Assembly (NCBI GenBank): GCA_030681835.1
Contig: JAUXRN010000193.1
Span: 17,851-81,850, forward strand
Reading direction: 5' to 3'
Origin: Actinomycetota bacterium
GTDB lineage: Bacteria > Actinomycetota > Actinomycetes > S36-B12
Length of the DNA stretch: 64,000 nucleotides
Shown: piece by piece, positions 35,689 through 43,159 of the stretch
Layout: every line of letters starts with the position of its first letter
Numbering within the stretch: the first letter of the stretch is position 1
Made by a program: the position numbers and the translations under genes
The notes under the pieces: model-generated
What the model saw: the letters and a program-made list of their open reading frames with translations, nothing else
Told to the model about the DNA's origin: nothing
The model's database searches: none

Positions 35689-36537
35689 CTATAGGTCGGC
35701 GGCGCGCTGCAGCCCGTGCGCATAGGCCAGCATGGCGTTGACCGCTGGCCCGAGGATCGCGGCCGTGCTCCGGTGCGCATCGGGCGCCGCGAGCAACCGC
35801 GCCGCTGCGGCCAGCAGCTCGTCGTACGTGTCGCAGCCGTCGGCCAGGCGGCCGCGCACGACGTCGGCGGAGGCGGACGCCTGCCGGGCCGCCGACGTGC
35901 CGGGCAGCTCGCGCTGCAGCTGGTCGAGGACGACGAGCCGCTCCGCGAGGGCGGTCAGCGGACCGGCCGCCTCGGCATCGGCGCGCCGCAGCTCGTCACC
36001 GGCGCCCGGGTACAGCCGGTCCAGTGCGGGCGCCATCGTCATGACCTGGACTCGGACGGACGTCAACCGCGAGACCTCCTCGGCACCCATGCGCCCGCGC
36101 GGCAGCGATGGCGGCGGAGCGACTGGTTCGACGACATGCGGCTCGGGGCCGATGCGATGCAGGCGCATGCGGCCCCTGATGGAGACGAACAACCCGAGGC
36201 CCGCCGCGCCGAGCCACATCCAGGCCGGGCCGGGTGCGCCACTGCTGGCGGTCAGCTCCGCGATCACGTCGAACAGCCCGACCGCTCCGCCCACGCCAGC
36301 GACCACGGCGCCGCCGGTGACCTGCGACTGAGCGGACTGAATCTTGGCCCGATGCTTGCGCAGGCTCTTGCGGTTGGCCTCGAGCTCCCTGCGGTGCTGG
36401 ATGGCCAACGCCTTGACCTGGCCCTTGGGCGCCTTGCCCGTCGCGACGCGCCACGAGTCCACGAGGTCCAGGCCGCGCGCGACCCCCTGCTCGATGAGGG
36501 CGGCCAGCTCGGCTGGGTCGCGGCGGCTCTTGCTCAC
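35689..36537 (-). CDS. Uncharacterised membrane protein with N-terminal basic coiled region
   Basis: I do not recognise this 282-residue protein with certainty. Residues 40-70 are a highly basic helix ('LEANRKSLRKHRAKIQSAQS'). Two hydrophobic segments lie at about 72-92 and 105-122 ('VTGGAVVAGVGGAVGLFDVI', 'WMWLGAAGLGLFVSIRGRM'), and the C-terminal 150 residues are helical and Ala/Arg-rich. The layout vaguely recalls PspM-type actinobacterial envelope-stress proteins, without further support. The start is GTG, six bases after a TACCGT box that is shared, on the other strand, with the promoter of the peptidase gene. Confidence 0.7.
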   Translation of the reverse strand: MSKSRRDPAELAALIEQGVARGLDLVDSWRVATGKAPKGQVKALAIQHRRELEANRKSLRKHRAKIQSAQSQVTGGAVVAGVGGAVGLFDVIAELTASSGAPGPAWMWLGAAGLGLFVSIRGRMRLHRIGPEPHVVEPVAPPPSLPRGRMGAEEVSRLTSVRVQVMTMAPALDRLYPGAGDELRRADAEAAGPLTALAERLVVLDQLQRELPGTSAARQASASADVVRGRLADGCDTYDELLAAAARLLAAPDAHRSTAAILGPAVNAMLAYAHGLQRAADL

Positions 36538-36542
36538 CGTAT

Positions 36543-36549
36543 TACGGTA
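36543..36549. promoter_or_regulatory. Symmetric -10 box serving two divergent leaderless genes
   Basis: The heptamer TACGGTA gives TACGGT on the plus strand (36543-36548), seven bases before ATG 36556, and TACCGT on the minus strand (36549-36544), six bases before GTG 36537. The two start codons are only 18 bp apart, so both transcripts must start inside this block and neither can have a Shine-Dalgarno sequence. Confidence 0.6.
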
Positions 36550-36555
36550 CGACCC

Positions 36556-38073
36556 ATGGCCCCTTGGCGTCCGATCGCCGCCCTACTCGCCTCGACTGCG
36601 CTCCTGGCCGGGTGCAGCACACTGGCCAGCTTCTCCTACGAGTCGCATCCTCCCGAGCCTCGCGGACCGCTGCCCACGGCCAGCGGCCCACTCGCGAACT
36701 ACTACAACCAGGACGTCGACTGGCACAGCTGCGGTGACGCGGACTGCGCCACTCTCACCGTCCCCATGGACTACGAGGATCCGGCTGGCCGGACCGTCGA
36801 GCTGGCGATGCTGCGGGTGCCGGCCACGGGGGAGTCGTACGGGACCCTGTTCGTGAATCCTGGCGGCCCGGGCGGCAGCGCCGCCGACTACGCGCGTGCG
36901 GCGGACTACATCGCCAGCTCATCGATCCGAGAGCACTACGACATCGTCGGCGTGGATCCGCGCGGGGTCGCCAACAGCGACCCGGTGCAGTGCCTCACCG
37001 GCGAGCAGGTCGACGGCTTCATCGAGGCCGATGGCACCCCGGACTCGGCCGCCGAGGAGCAGGAGGCGATCGAGACGTCGAGCGAGATCGGGCAACTGTG
37101 CGCGGAGGAGGCGGACGAGATCTATGCCCACATGGGCACCGTCGACGCGGCCCGCGACATGGACATCGCCCGTGCCGCTGTCGGCGACGAGAAGCTCACG
37201 TACCTCGGCAAGTCGTACGGGACGATGCTCGGACAGACATACGCGCAGCTCTTCCCCGGGAACGTGGGGCGGATGGTGCTCGACGGCGCGCTGCCCACGA
37301 GCCTCGACATCGTCGAGACGAGCAAGGGGCAGGCGGACGCCTTCGAGGTGGCCCTGCGTGACTTCGTGAGCTACTGCCTCGGCCAGCAGTACTGCCCGGT
37401 CGCCGGGACCGTCGATGAGGCAGTCGCCCAGTTGCGCGACTGGCTGTCAGCGCTGGACGCGGCCCCGCTCTACGACGGTGACCGCATCATGAACGAGCCG
37501 GTGGCGATGTTCGCGATCCTCTCCTACCTGTACTTCCCGCCGTACGACTACCAGGAACTGATGCCGGCGCTCGCCTCGGCGATGCAGGACGGCGATCCGA
37601 AGCCGTTGCTCAACCTGCTCGACGCACGGATCAGCCGCAACCCCGACGGCACGTACGCCGACAACTCCACCGACGCCTTCTATGCGGTGTCATGCCTCGA
37701 CCGGCCGTTCACCGGGACCGTCGAGGACGTGCGCCGGTACGCAGAGGAATGGGCGGTGAGCTCGCCGACGTTCGGCGAGGGCCTGGCCTGGGGCCTCCTT
37801 CCGTGCAAGGACTGGCCCGCGACGGCGGAGGCACTCGCCGACACGAGCGCCGAGGGGGCGGCGCCGATCCTCGTGGTGTCGACGCGCAATGACCCGGCCA
37901 CGCCGTACCAGTGGGGCGTGCAGATGGCGGAGGAGTTGCCCGGCGCCGCGCTGCTGACGTGGGAGGGCTACCAGCACACCGCCTACACGCAGGGCTCGGA
38001 TTGCATCGACGACGCCGTCGATGCGTACCTGCTCGACGGTACCCTTCCTGCAGAAGGCACCATCTGCGAGTAG
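36556..38073 (+). CDS. Secreted tripeptidyl-aminopeptidase-like lipoprotein
   Basis: This 505-residue alpha/beta-hydrolase belongs to the SlpD/SlpE/Hip1 (MEROPS S33) family. The lipobox 'LLASTALLAGC' has lipidated Cys20. The oxyanion region is 'LFVNPGGPGGSAADYA'. Ser220 is in 'TYLGKSYGTMLGQTYAQLFP', Asp446 in 'STRNDPATPYQWG' and His474 in 'GYQHTAYTQGSDC'. It would trim peptides outside the membrane. Multiple cysteines fit the disulfides of this family. ATG 36556 follows TACGGT by seven bases (leaderless). Position downstream of holB matches Streptomyces slp genes. Confidence 0.9.
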   Translation: MAPWRPIAALLASTALLAGCSTLASFSYESHPPEPRGPLPTASGPLANYYNQDVDWHSCGDADCATLTVPMDYEDPAGRTVELAMLRVPATGESYGTLFVNPGGPGGSAADYARAADYIASSSIREHYDIVGVDPRGVANSDPVQCLTGEQVDGFIEADGTPDSAAEEQEAIETSSEIGQLCAEEADEIYAHMGTVDAARDMDIARAAVGDEKLTYLGKSYGTMLGQTYAQLFPGNVGRMVLDGALPTSLDIVETSKGQADAFEVALRDFVSYCLGQQYCPVAGTVDEAVAQLRDWLSALDAAPLYDGDRIMNEPVAMFAILSYLYFPPYDYQELMPALASAMQDGDPKPLLNLLDARISRNPDGTYADNSTDAFYAVSCLDRPFTGTVEDVRRYAEEWAVSSPTFGEGLAWGLLPCKDWPATAEALADTSAEGAAPILVVSTRNDPATPYQWGVQMAEELPGAALLTWEGYQHTAYTQGSDCIDDAVDAYLLDGTLPAEGTICE

Positions 38074-38082
38074 GGGCACACC

Positions 38083-38265
38083 ATGTGGCGGATCAACCTC
38101 GCGCTCATCGCAGCGCTGCTCTTCCTGCTGGCGACGATCTTCGGGGTCGTCTCCATGGTCACGGGCGACGGCGGCTGGCTGCCGATCGTCTTCCCGGCCA
38201 TCGCCTGCGTCGCGTTGTTCGTGTACTGGGTGCAGTTGCGCAACCGCGCGTCCCGCGGCCAGTAG
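38083..38265 (+). CDS. Small two-helix membrane protein
   Basis: The 60-residue product begins MWRINLALIAALLFLLATIFGVV and has a second helix 'WLPIVFPAIACVALFVYW', with a short basic tail RNRASRGQ. It begins nine bases after the stop of the peptidase gene, so it is probably co-transcribed. No family recognised. Composition and codon use fit a real gene, but there is no strong independent support. Confidence 0.6.
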   Translation: MWRINLALIAALLFLLATIFGVVSMVTGDGGWLPIVFPAIACVALFVYWVQLRNRASRGQ

Positions 38266-38404
38266 GCCGCCATCCCTTAGGGACGTTCATCCGTCAGCGA
38301 ACAGCCGCGGCGGCTGTTTGCGCGTTCAACTTTCCCGGCACTACGGTTCAGGTGCGCGTCTAGGTGACCCCGTCCGGCGCGCTTCCCGAGCACAGGAGAC
38401 CCCC

Positions 38405-39904
38405 GTGACTGCCACCGACCCCGCCGCGACCTCGACCGCCGCCGACGCAGCCCCGGCTGGGCTCGAGCCGGATCCGCTGCGCTGGAAGGCGCTCATCGTC
38501 ATCGCGATCGCCCAGCTGATGGTCGTGCTCGACGCGTCGATCGTGAACATTGCGCTCCCGTCGATCCAGGCCGACCTCGGCATCAGCGACACCGACCGCC
38601 AGTGGGCCATCACCGCCTACACGCTGGCGTTCGGCAGCCTGCTGCTGCTCGGCGGCCGCATCGCGGACTTCGCCGGCCGCAAGCGCGTCTTCATCATCGG
38701 ACTGATCGGCTTCGCCGGGGCCAGCGCACTCGCGGGCCTGGCCACCACTCAGGGGCTGCTGTTCGCCGCCCGTGGCCTGCAGGGCGTCTTCGCGGCACTT
38801 CTCGCGCCTGCCGCCCTCTCGCTCATCAGCGTCACGTTCACCGACTCCAAGGAGCGGGCCAAGGCGTTCGGCGTGTACGGCGCCCTCTCCGGCGGCGGGG
38901 CTGCCATCGGACTGGTCGTCGGCGGCATCCTGACCCAGTACACGTCGTGGCACTGGACCATGCTCATCAATGTCCCGATCGCGATCATCGCGGTGCTCCT
39001 GGCCATCCCCTACGTGCGGGAGTCCCGTGCGCACGGCAACACCAAGTACGACATCCCCGGCGCGATCACCGCGACTTTCGGCCTGTTCTGCCTCGTGTTC
39101 GGCATCTCCAAGTCGGAGACCGACGGCTGGAACGGCACGACCACGATGACGTTCCTGGGGATCTCCGTCGTCATGCTTTTCCTCTTCCTGTTCATCGAAT
39201 ACCGCTCGACGCACCCGCTGCTCCCGCTCAAGATCGTGCTCGAGCGCAACCGCGGCGGCGCCTTCCTCGCCTCGTTCTTCGTCGGCATCGGCATGTTCTC
39301 GATGTTCCTGTTCATCTCCTACTTCTTCCAGGCCGTCCTGCTCTACTCCCCGCTCACCAGCGGCTTGCTGTTCCTGCCGTTCTCGGCCGGCATCATCGTC
39401 AGCGCCGGCATCGCCAGCCAGTTGCTGCCACGGTTCGGGCCCCGCTGGGTGACGTTCACCGGCTTCATCCTCGCGATCATCGGCATGGCCCTCTACCTGC
39501 GCATGACGGCGGAGACGACCTACATCAGCGGGATCCTGCCGTCGATCATCATCATGAGCCTGGGCATGGGCCTGATCTTCGTCCCGCTGTCGGCCACCGC
39601 GCTGTTCGGCGTCGGAGACCACGATGCGGGCGTTGCCTCGGCGGTGCTCAACACCAGCCAGCAGATCGGCGGGTCGATCGGCATCGCCTTCCTCAACACC
39701 ATCGCCGCCGGTGCGACCGCGGCTTTCGTGGTGGCGAACAACCTGCAGGCCCCGAGCGCCGAGGCCCTCGTGGAGGGCTTCACCACGGCGTTCATGTGGA
39801 GCGTGGGGATCATGATCGTCGCGGCGATCGTCTGGGTGACGCTCGTGCGCATGAGCAAGGACGACATGGCGGCCAACGACGCGGTCCCCGCCGTCGGCCA
39901 CTAG
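38405..39904 (+). CDS. DHA2-family MFS transporter (14 TM)
   Basis: This 499-residue drug:H+ antiporter homologue has TM1 'QLMVVLDASIVNIALPSIQ', motif A 'GGRIADFAGRKRVFIIGL' and motif C 'GALSGGGAAIGLVVGGILTQ'. Fourteen hydrophobic helices can be counted. The start is GTG with AGGAGACC upstream. No adjacent regulator gene, unlike the other DHA2 exporter in the window. Its stop shares CTAG with the stop of the convergent lycopene cyclase. Substrates are unknown. Confidence 0.9.
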   Translation: MTATDPAATSTAADAAPAGLEPDPLRWKALIVIAIAQLMVVLDASIVNIALPSIQADLGISDTDRQWAITAYTLAFGSLLLLGGRIADFAGRKRVFIIGLIGFAGASALAGLATTQGLLFAARGLQGVFAALLAPAALSLISVTFTDSKERAKAFGVYGALSGGGAAIGLVVGGILTQYTSWHWTMLINVPIAIIAVLLAIPYVRESRAHGNTKYDIPGAITATFGLFCLVFGISKSETDGWNGTTTMTFLGISVVMLFLFLFIEYRSTHPLLPLKIVLERNRGGAFLASFFVGIGMFSMFLFISYFFQAVLLYSPLTSGLLFLPFSAGIIVSAGIASQLLPRFGPRWVTFTGFILAIIGMALYLRMTAETTYISGILPSIIIMSLGMGLIFVPLSATALFGVGDHDAGVASAVLNTSQQIGGSIGIAFLNTIAAGATAAFVVANNLQAPSAEALVEGFTTAFMWSVGIMIVAAIVWVTLVRMSKDDMAANDAVPAVGH

Positions 39905-41007
39905 GGGCGCAGCGCGGCCCGGGCGAACGGCGCGACGGGCAGCGCGACCACGAGCGGCGCCTCCTGCCATGCGGTGGTGTCCTCGTCGAGGAACCGCAGG
40001 ACGCGCGGCGCCCCGACGCTCTTGAACATGCGGCCGAACGCCTCCTCGACGGAGTCCGGGTCGTGCTCGATGACCCGGAGCAGCACGTCGTCCAGCCACC
40101 GGCTTCGGGGACGGGACCGGGCAGCGACCCTCGGGTCGCGGTCCTCGACGAGCGCCCTCACGATCGCCGCGCTGTGCCGCTGCACCCGGTCGAATGCGTA
40201 GCCGGTCGATGGCTTGAGCCGGCCGGCCCGCCGGCCGATCGGGACCACGCGCGGGGCCGGTCCCTGCAGCATCGGCCGCAGGGGCAGGCGCCCTTCCTCG
40301 CGGGCAGTGATGGCGTGCCCAGCAAGGCCAAGGACGTCCGTGCAGTACCGGGCCAATCGAGCGGAAGCGTCATTGACCGGCCGCCACGTGATCTCGGCCA
40401 CCTCCACCAGCGCCTGCCGCGGGCCGAACGGCAGCAGGTAGGCGAAGGCCAGGCGGCCTGGCTCCGCGACGCGGAAGTCCATGAAGGTCGCAACCGCCGG
40501 ATCGAAAGCATCGGACTCGGACTCAATGTGCCAGCCCAGGAAGGAGAGCCACGGGCCGACACCCTCGTCCGGCGGCGGGCGGCTGTCGAAGGCCCACGAC
40601 GCCGTGTGCTCCCTGCCGTCGACCACCACCGTGGCACGGCCGGGACCTCCCACGACGGCCTCCGCATGACCCTCGACCGATGCGAACCCGGCTGCGGCCA
40701 TCCGAGCGCGGGCGACACGGGCAACCTGCCTGCCCGAGATGCAGTGGTAGGAATAGGGCGATGTCGGAAGCTCCCGCCTGCGGCCGAGCGCGTGCACGGC
40801 CAGCCGGTCCCAGGTGCCCCGCAAGGGGACCCGCCGCCACCGTGGATCGGTGGACCAGAACGCCCAGGAGCAATCGGAGATGTCGCGCCTGCCGTCGTCG
40901 ACGACCAGCACCCGCCGGGACGCCCAGGGACTCGAGGCGAGGCGGTTGGCGAGCGAGAGCCCGGACAGGCCGGCGCCGACGATGATCGCGTCGTAGTCGC
41001 CGGACAC
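39901..41007 (-). CDS. crtY: Lycopene cyclase family protein
   Basis: This 368-residue FAD-linked cyclase would convert lycopene ends to beta-ionone rings. It shows the dinucleotide fold 'YDAIIVGAGLSGLSLANRL', 'DCSWAFWSTDP', 'WLSFLGWHIESESDAFDP' (the FLEET-like region reads FLGWHI), 'FAYLLPFGPRQALVEV' and 'GRRAGRLKPSTGYAFDRVQRH', the family signatures in order. No other carotenoid genes (crtE, crtB, crtI) are in the window, so it either works with genes elsewhere or modifies retinal/carotenoid supply. The start is GTG, six bases after TACGGT on the same strand (leaderless). Confidence 0.85.
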   Translation of the reverse strand: MSGDYDAIIVGAGLSGLSLANRLASSPWASRRVLVVDDGRRDISDCSWAFWSTDPRWRRVPLRGTWDRLAVHALGRRRELPTSPYSYHCISGRQVARVARARMAAAGFASVEGHAEAVVGGPGRATVVVDGREHTASWAFDSRPPPDEGVGPWLSFLGWHIESESDAFDPAVATFMDFRVAEPGRLAFAYLLPFGPRQALVEVAEITWRPVNDASARLARYCTDVLGLAGHAITAREEGRLPLRPMLQGPAPRVVPIGRRAGRLKPSTGYAFDRVQRHSAAIVRALVEDRDPRVAARSRPRSRWLDDVLLRVIEHDPDSVEEAFGRMFKSVGAPRVLRFLDEDTTAWQEAPLVVALPVAPFARAALRP

Positions 41008-41045
41008 GGAAGCACCGTAGCGAGGTGCTGGTCACGTACGCGAGG

Positions 41046-42092
41046 TCAGGCGGGCGGGCCCCCAGCCGCGAATTCGTCGATCTCCGCGAGGATTCGCGCC
41101 TTCGTCCCGGGGGGTGCCAAGGAGGCGAGGACCGACTCGCGGGCCAGGCCGGCCAGCCCCTCGGCGTCGATGCCGAAGACCTCATGCGCGATCGCGAACT
41201 CGCGGACAAGGTCGGTATCGAACATCCCCGGGTCGTCCGTGTTCAGCGTGACCCGCACCCCCGCGGCCCGCAGGACGGGGAAGGGGTGTTCCGGCAGCGA
41301 TGCCACGGCACGCGTGCGCACGTTCGAAGTCGGGCATACCTCCAGCACGATGCCTCGCTCGACCAGCTCTCGTATGAGGGAGGCGTCCTTCGCGGCGGCG
41401 ATGCCGTGGCCGATGCGCACGGCGCCGAGGGCGTGGATGCTCTCCCGGATGCTCTCCGGGCCCGTCGTCTCGCCGGCGTGCGGGACGCTGGCCAGGCCGA
41501 TCTCCCGGGCCCGCCGGAAGTACGGGGCGTAGTCCCGTCGAGGGAGCCCGTCCTCGGGCCCGCCGATGCCGAACCCGGTGCTGCCGGCCGGCATGAACTG
41601 CTCTGCCCAGGCGATGGTGCGCTCCGCCCCGGCGTGGCCGTCCATGCCGTTGATGTCGTACGTGAACGCGATTTCCACGTCGTGCATCGCGAGCGAGTCG
41701 GCCCGTCCACGGGTGAGGGCTTCAGCAAGTGCGTCGGGCTCGATCCCGGCCTGCAGGTGGCTGTCGACCGTCACCGTGACCTCGGCATAGCGGACGTTTA
41801 CCCGGGCGAGGTCACGACCGAGCCCGGAAACGAGCGACTGGACGTCGTCCGCCGACTTCACCAGCCTGTTCACGTCCATGTAGACGCGGATGAAGTGGTC
41901 GAAGTCGGTGAACCGGTAGAACTCGCGCAGCGCGGCGTCATCCGTCGGGATGCCCTCGTGCGGGTGGCGGCGGGAAAGTTCGAGGATCGTCTCCACCGAA
42001 GCCCCGCCTTGCAGGTGCACGTGCAACTCGGCCTTCGGCAGGCCGGCGATGAAGCCGGCCATGGCGGAGGCACTGGCGGCATGCTCGCTCAT
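41046..42092 (-). CDS. Adenosine deaminase family amidohydrolase
   Basis: This 348-residue zinc amidohydrolase has metal site 'AELHVHLQGG' (His24, His26), 'VPHAGETTGPESIRESI', 'AVRIGHGIAAAKD', 'VCPTSNVRTRAVAS' and 'VTLNTDDPGMF'. These are all the adenosine/AMP deaminase motifs. The segment 'GFGIGGPEDGLPRRDYAPYF' resembles aminodeoxyfutalosine deaminases of the alternative menaquinone route, so substrate choice is open. The ATG is six bases after TAGGGT (leaderless). It is divergent from the META lipoprotein gene across a large palindrome. Confidence 0.88.
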   Translation of the reverse strand: MSEHAASASAMAGFIAGLPKAELHVHLQGGASVETILELSRRHPHEGIPTDDAALREFYRFTDFDHFIRVYMDVNRLVKSADDVQSLVSGLGRDLARVNVRYAEVTVTVDSHLQAGIEPDALAEALTRGRADSLAMHDVEIAFTYDINGMDGHAGAERTIAWAEQFMPAGSTGFGIGGPEDGLPRRDYAPYFRRAREIGLASVPHAGETTGPESIRESIHALGAVRIGHGIAAAKDASLIRELVERGIVLEVCPTSNVRTRAVASLPEHPFPVLRAAGVRVTLNTDDPGMFDTDLVREFAIAHEVFGIDAEGLAGLARESVLASLAPPGTKARILAEIDEFAAGGPPA

Positions 42093-42107
42093 TCGGCGAC
42101 CCTATTG

Positions 42108-42178
42108 CCCGCCGACCTTGAGGTTGGCGCCGCTGCGCGGCGCGAAATCGCGCGCCAAGCTCAAGGTCGGCCGGCGGG
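42108..42178. repeat. Large imperfect palindrome between the deaminase and META genes
   Basis: The arms CCCGCCGACCTTGAG-GTTGGCGC (42108-42130) and GCGCCAA-GCTCAAGGTCGG-CCGGCGGG (42152-42178) pair with one mismatch and a four-base insertion in the right arm. The GC-rich centre can form a competing inner hairpin. It starts four bases upstream of the deaminase -10 box and ends 33 bp before the META gene start, so it could be a shared regulatory site or structured leader. Confidence 0.6.
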
Positions 42179-42211
42179 AACCACCGCGCCGCCTCGCCCG
42201 TCGGAGGGACC

Positions 42212-42682
42212 ATGAAGCCCTTCCGCGTCCTTGCCCTGGCGATTGCCGCCCTCCTCGTGCCCGTACTCGCCGCGTGCGGTTCGACGTCGTCGGGCTCGTC
42301 CGACGCCGCATCGCCGGACGTCACCATAGGTGCCCAGCCGACCGGTGGGGCTGACCTGGCCGGCACCTCATGGGTCCTCGCTGACGGACCCCTCTCGACG
42401 CAGGACCTGGCCAGCAAGGGGATCACCATCGAGTTCGCCGACGGCCAGGTCTCCGGCAACAGCGGAGTGAACACCTACTTCGGGGGCTACACGTCCACCA
42501 TCGACGGCACCCTGGCGTTCGATCCGCTGGCCAGCACGATGATGGCCGGTGACGAGGCCGCCATGGCCCTGGAGCAGGAGTACCTCGCCGCACTGCAGTC
42601 GGCCTTCGGCTACTCGATCAGCGACGGGACTCTCACCATCTTTGGTGCAGCCGACCAGGTCCTCACCTACACGGCGAAGTAG
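42212..42682 (+). CDS. META-domain (HslJ-like) lipoprotein
   Basis: The product has 156 residues. The signal peptide ends in lipobox 'VPVLAAC' (Cys22), followed by a Ser/Thr-rich linker and one META domain: 'LAGTSWVLADGPLS', 'GITIEFADGQVSGNSGVNTYFGGYT', 'LAFDPLASTMMAGDEAAMALEQEYLAAL' and 'YSISDGTLTIFGAADQVLTYTA'. META domains occur in surface and heat-stress proteins with no defined activity. GGAGGG lies eight bases before ATG. It is the last chromosomal gene before the tRNA and the mobile element. Confidence 0.87.
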   Translation: MKPFRVLALAIAALLVPVLAACGSTSSGSSDAASPDVTIGAQPTGGADLAGTSWVLADGPLSTQDLASKGITIEFADGQVSGNSGVNTYFGGYTSTIDGTLAFDPLASTMMAGDEAAMALEQEYLAALQSAFGYSISDGTLTIFGAADQVLTYTAK

Positions 42683-42790
42683 AACGCGTCGCACTCTGGC
42701 GGCGCTTCAGGGCGGTTCGGATCGCCTGGTGAGGCCTTGTACCATTGGCAGGCTTCCGGCGAAGGCCGCAAGGAACCACGCGGGAAGCAC

Positions 42791-42862
42791 GCCGCCTTAG
42801 CTCAGTGGTAGAGCAACGCACTCGTAATGCGTAGGTCCGGGGTTCAAGTCCCCGAGGCGGCT
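42791..42862 (+). tRNA. tRNA-Thr (anticodon CGT)
   Basis: It folds as a full cloverleaf: acceptor GCCGCCT/AGGCGGC, D arm with TAGCTCAGTGGTAGA, anticodon stem ACGCA/TGCGT with loop CTCGTAA (anticodon CGT, threonine), and T arm GGGGTTCAAGTCCCC. CCA is encoded at 42863-42865. TACCAT 46 bp upstream is a possible -10 box. It is the probable attachment gene of the element that follows, because the integrase gene sits on the 3' side. Confidence 0.95.
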
Positions 42863-42867
42863 CCACG

Positions 42868-42896
42868 CGAAAGTTGTTGGTATTAAACAACTTTCG
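42868..42896 (+). terminator. Perfect 11-bp hairpin just after the tRNA (terminator or att-site structure)
   Basis: CGAAAGTTGTT and AACAACTTTCG form an 11-bp perfect stem with a seven-base loop, three bases after the CCA end. It could terminate the tRNA transcript. Because it lies in the element end, it could instead belong to the recombination site. It is notably AT-richer than the chromosomal side. Confidence 0.6.
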
Positions 42897-42934
42897 GGGT
42901 TCTGAGGTCAAGTTGGCGGAGCGCAATATCTGCC

Positions 42935-43030
42935 TTTCGCCCTTTCTTTCGCCCTTTCTTTTCTGACCGGGCACCCTTTCGCCCTTTCGGGTAAGGGCGG
43001 TGATTCGGCGTGTCCTGGCCGAAAGGGCGA
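42935..43030. repeat. Tandem 12-bp repeats at the element end (candidate integrase/excisionase arm sites)
   Basis: TTTCGCCCTTTC occurs at 42935-42946, again directly adjoining at 42947-42958, and at 42977-42988. An inverted copy, GAAAGGGCGA, is at 43021-43030. Such clustered direct and inverted repeats between the core site and int are typical arm-type binding sites for tyrosine integrases. No gene is seen between the tRNA and the integrase stop. Confidence 0.65.
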
Positions 43031-43159
43031 GGTTAGGGCGAAGCCGTGGTCCTTGACGCGCTGCCGAAGGATCATGGCCAGCGATGGCTGAAAGGCGTGC
43101 ATCACTCAGTTGGGTGCCGGGGTCTTCACCCTGAGGGTGCGTGCGCTCGTTCGGTGGTG

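Noticed and set aside
38360..41532. Long frames overlapping the MFS transporter and lycopene cyclase in other frames
   Set aside because: Low-complexity shadows. The MFS and cyclase frames carry all family motifs and share the CTAG stop.
42935..42988. Short tandem repeats considered as a CRISPR array
   Set aside because: Repeats are 12 bp, directly adjoining without spacers, and no cas genes are present; att arm sites fit better.
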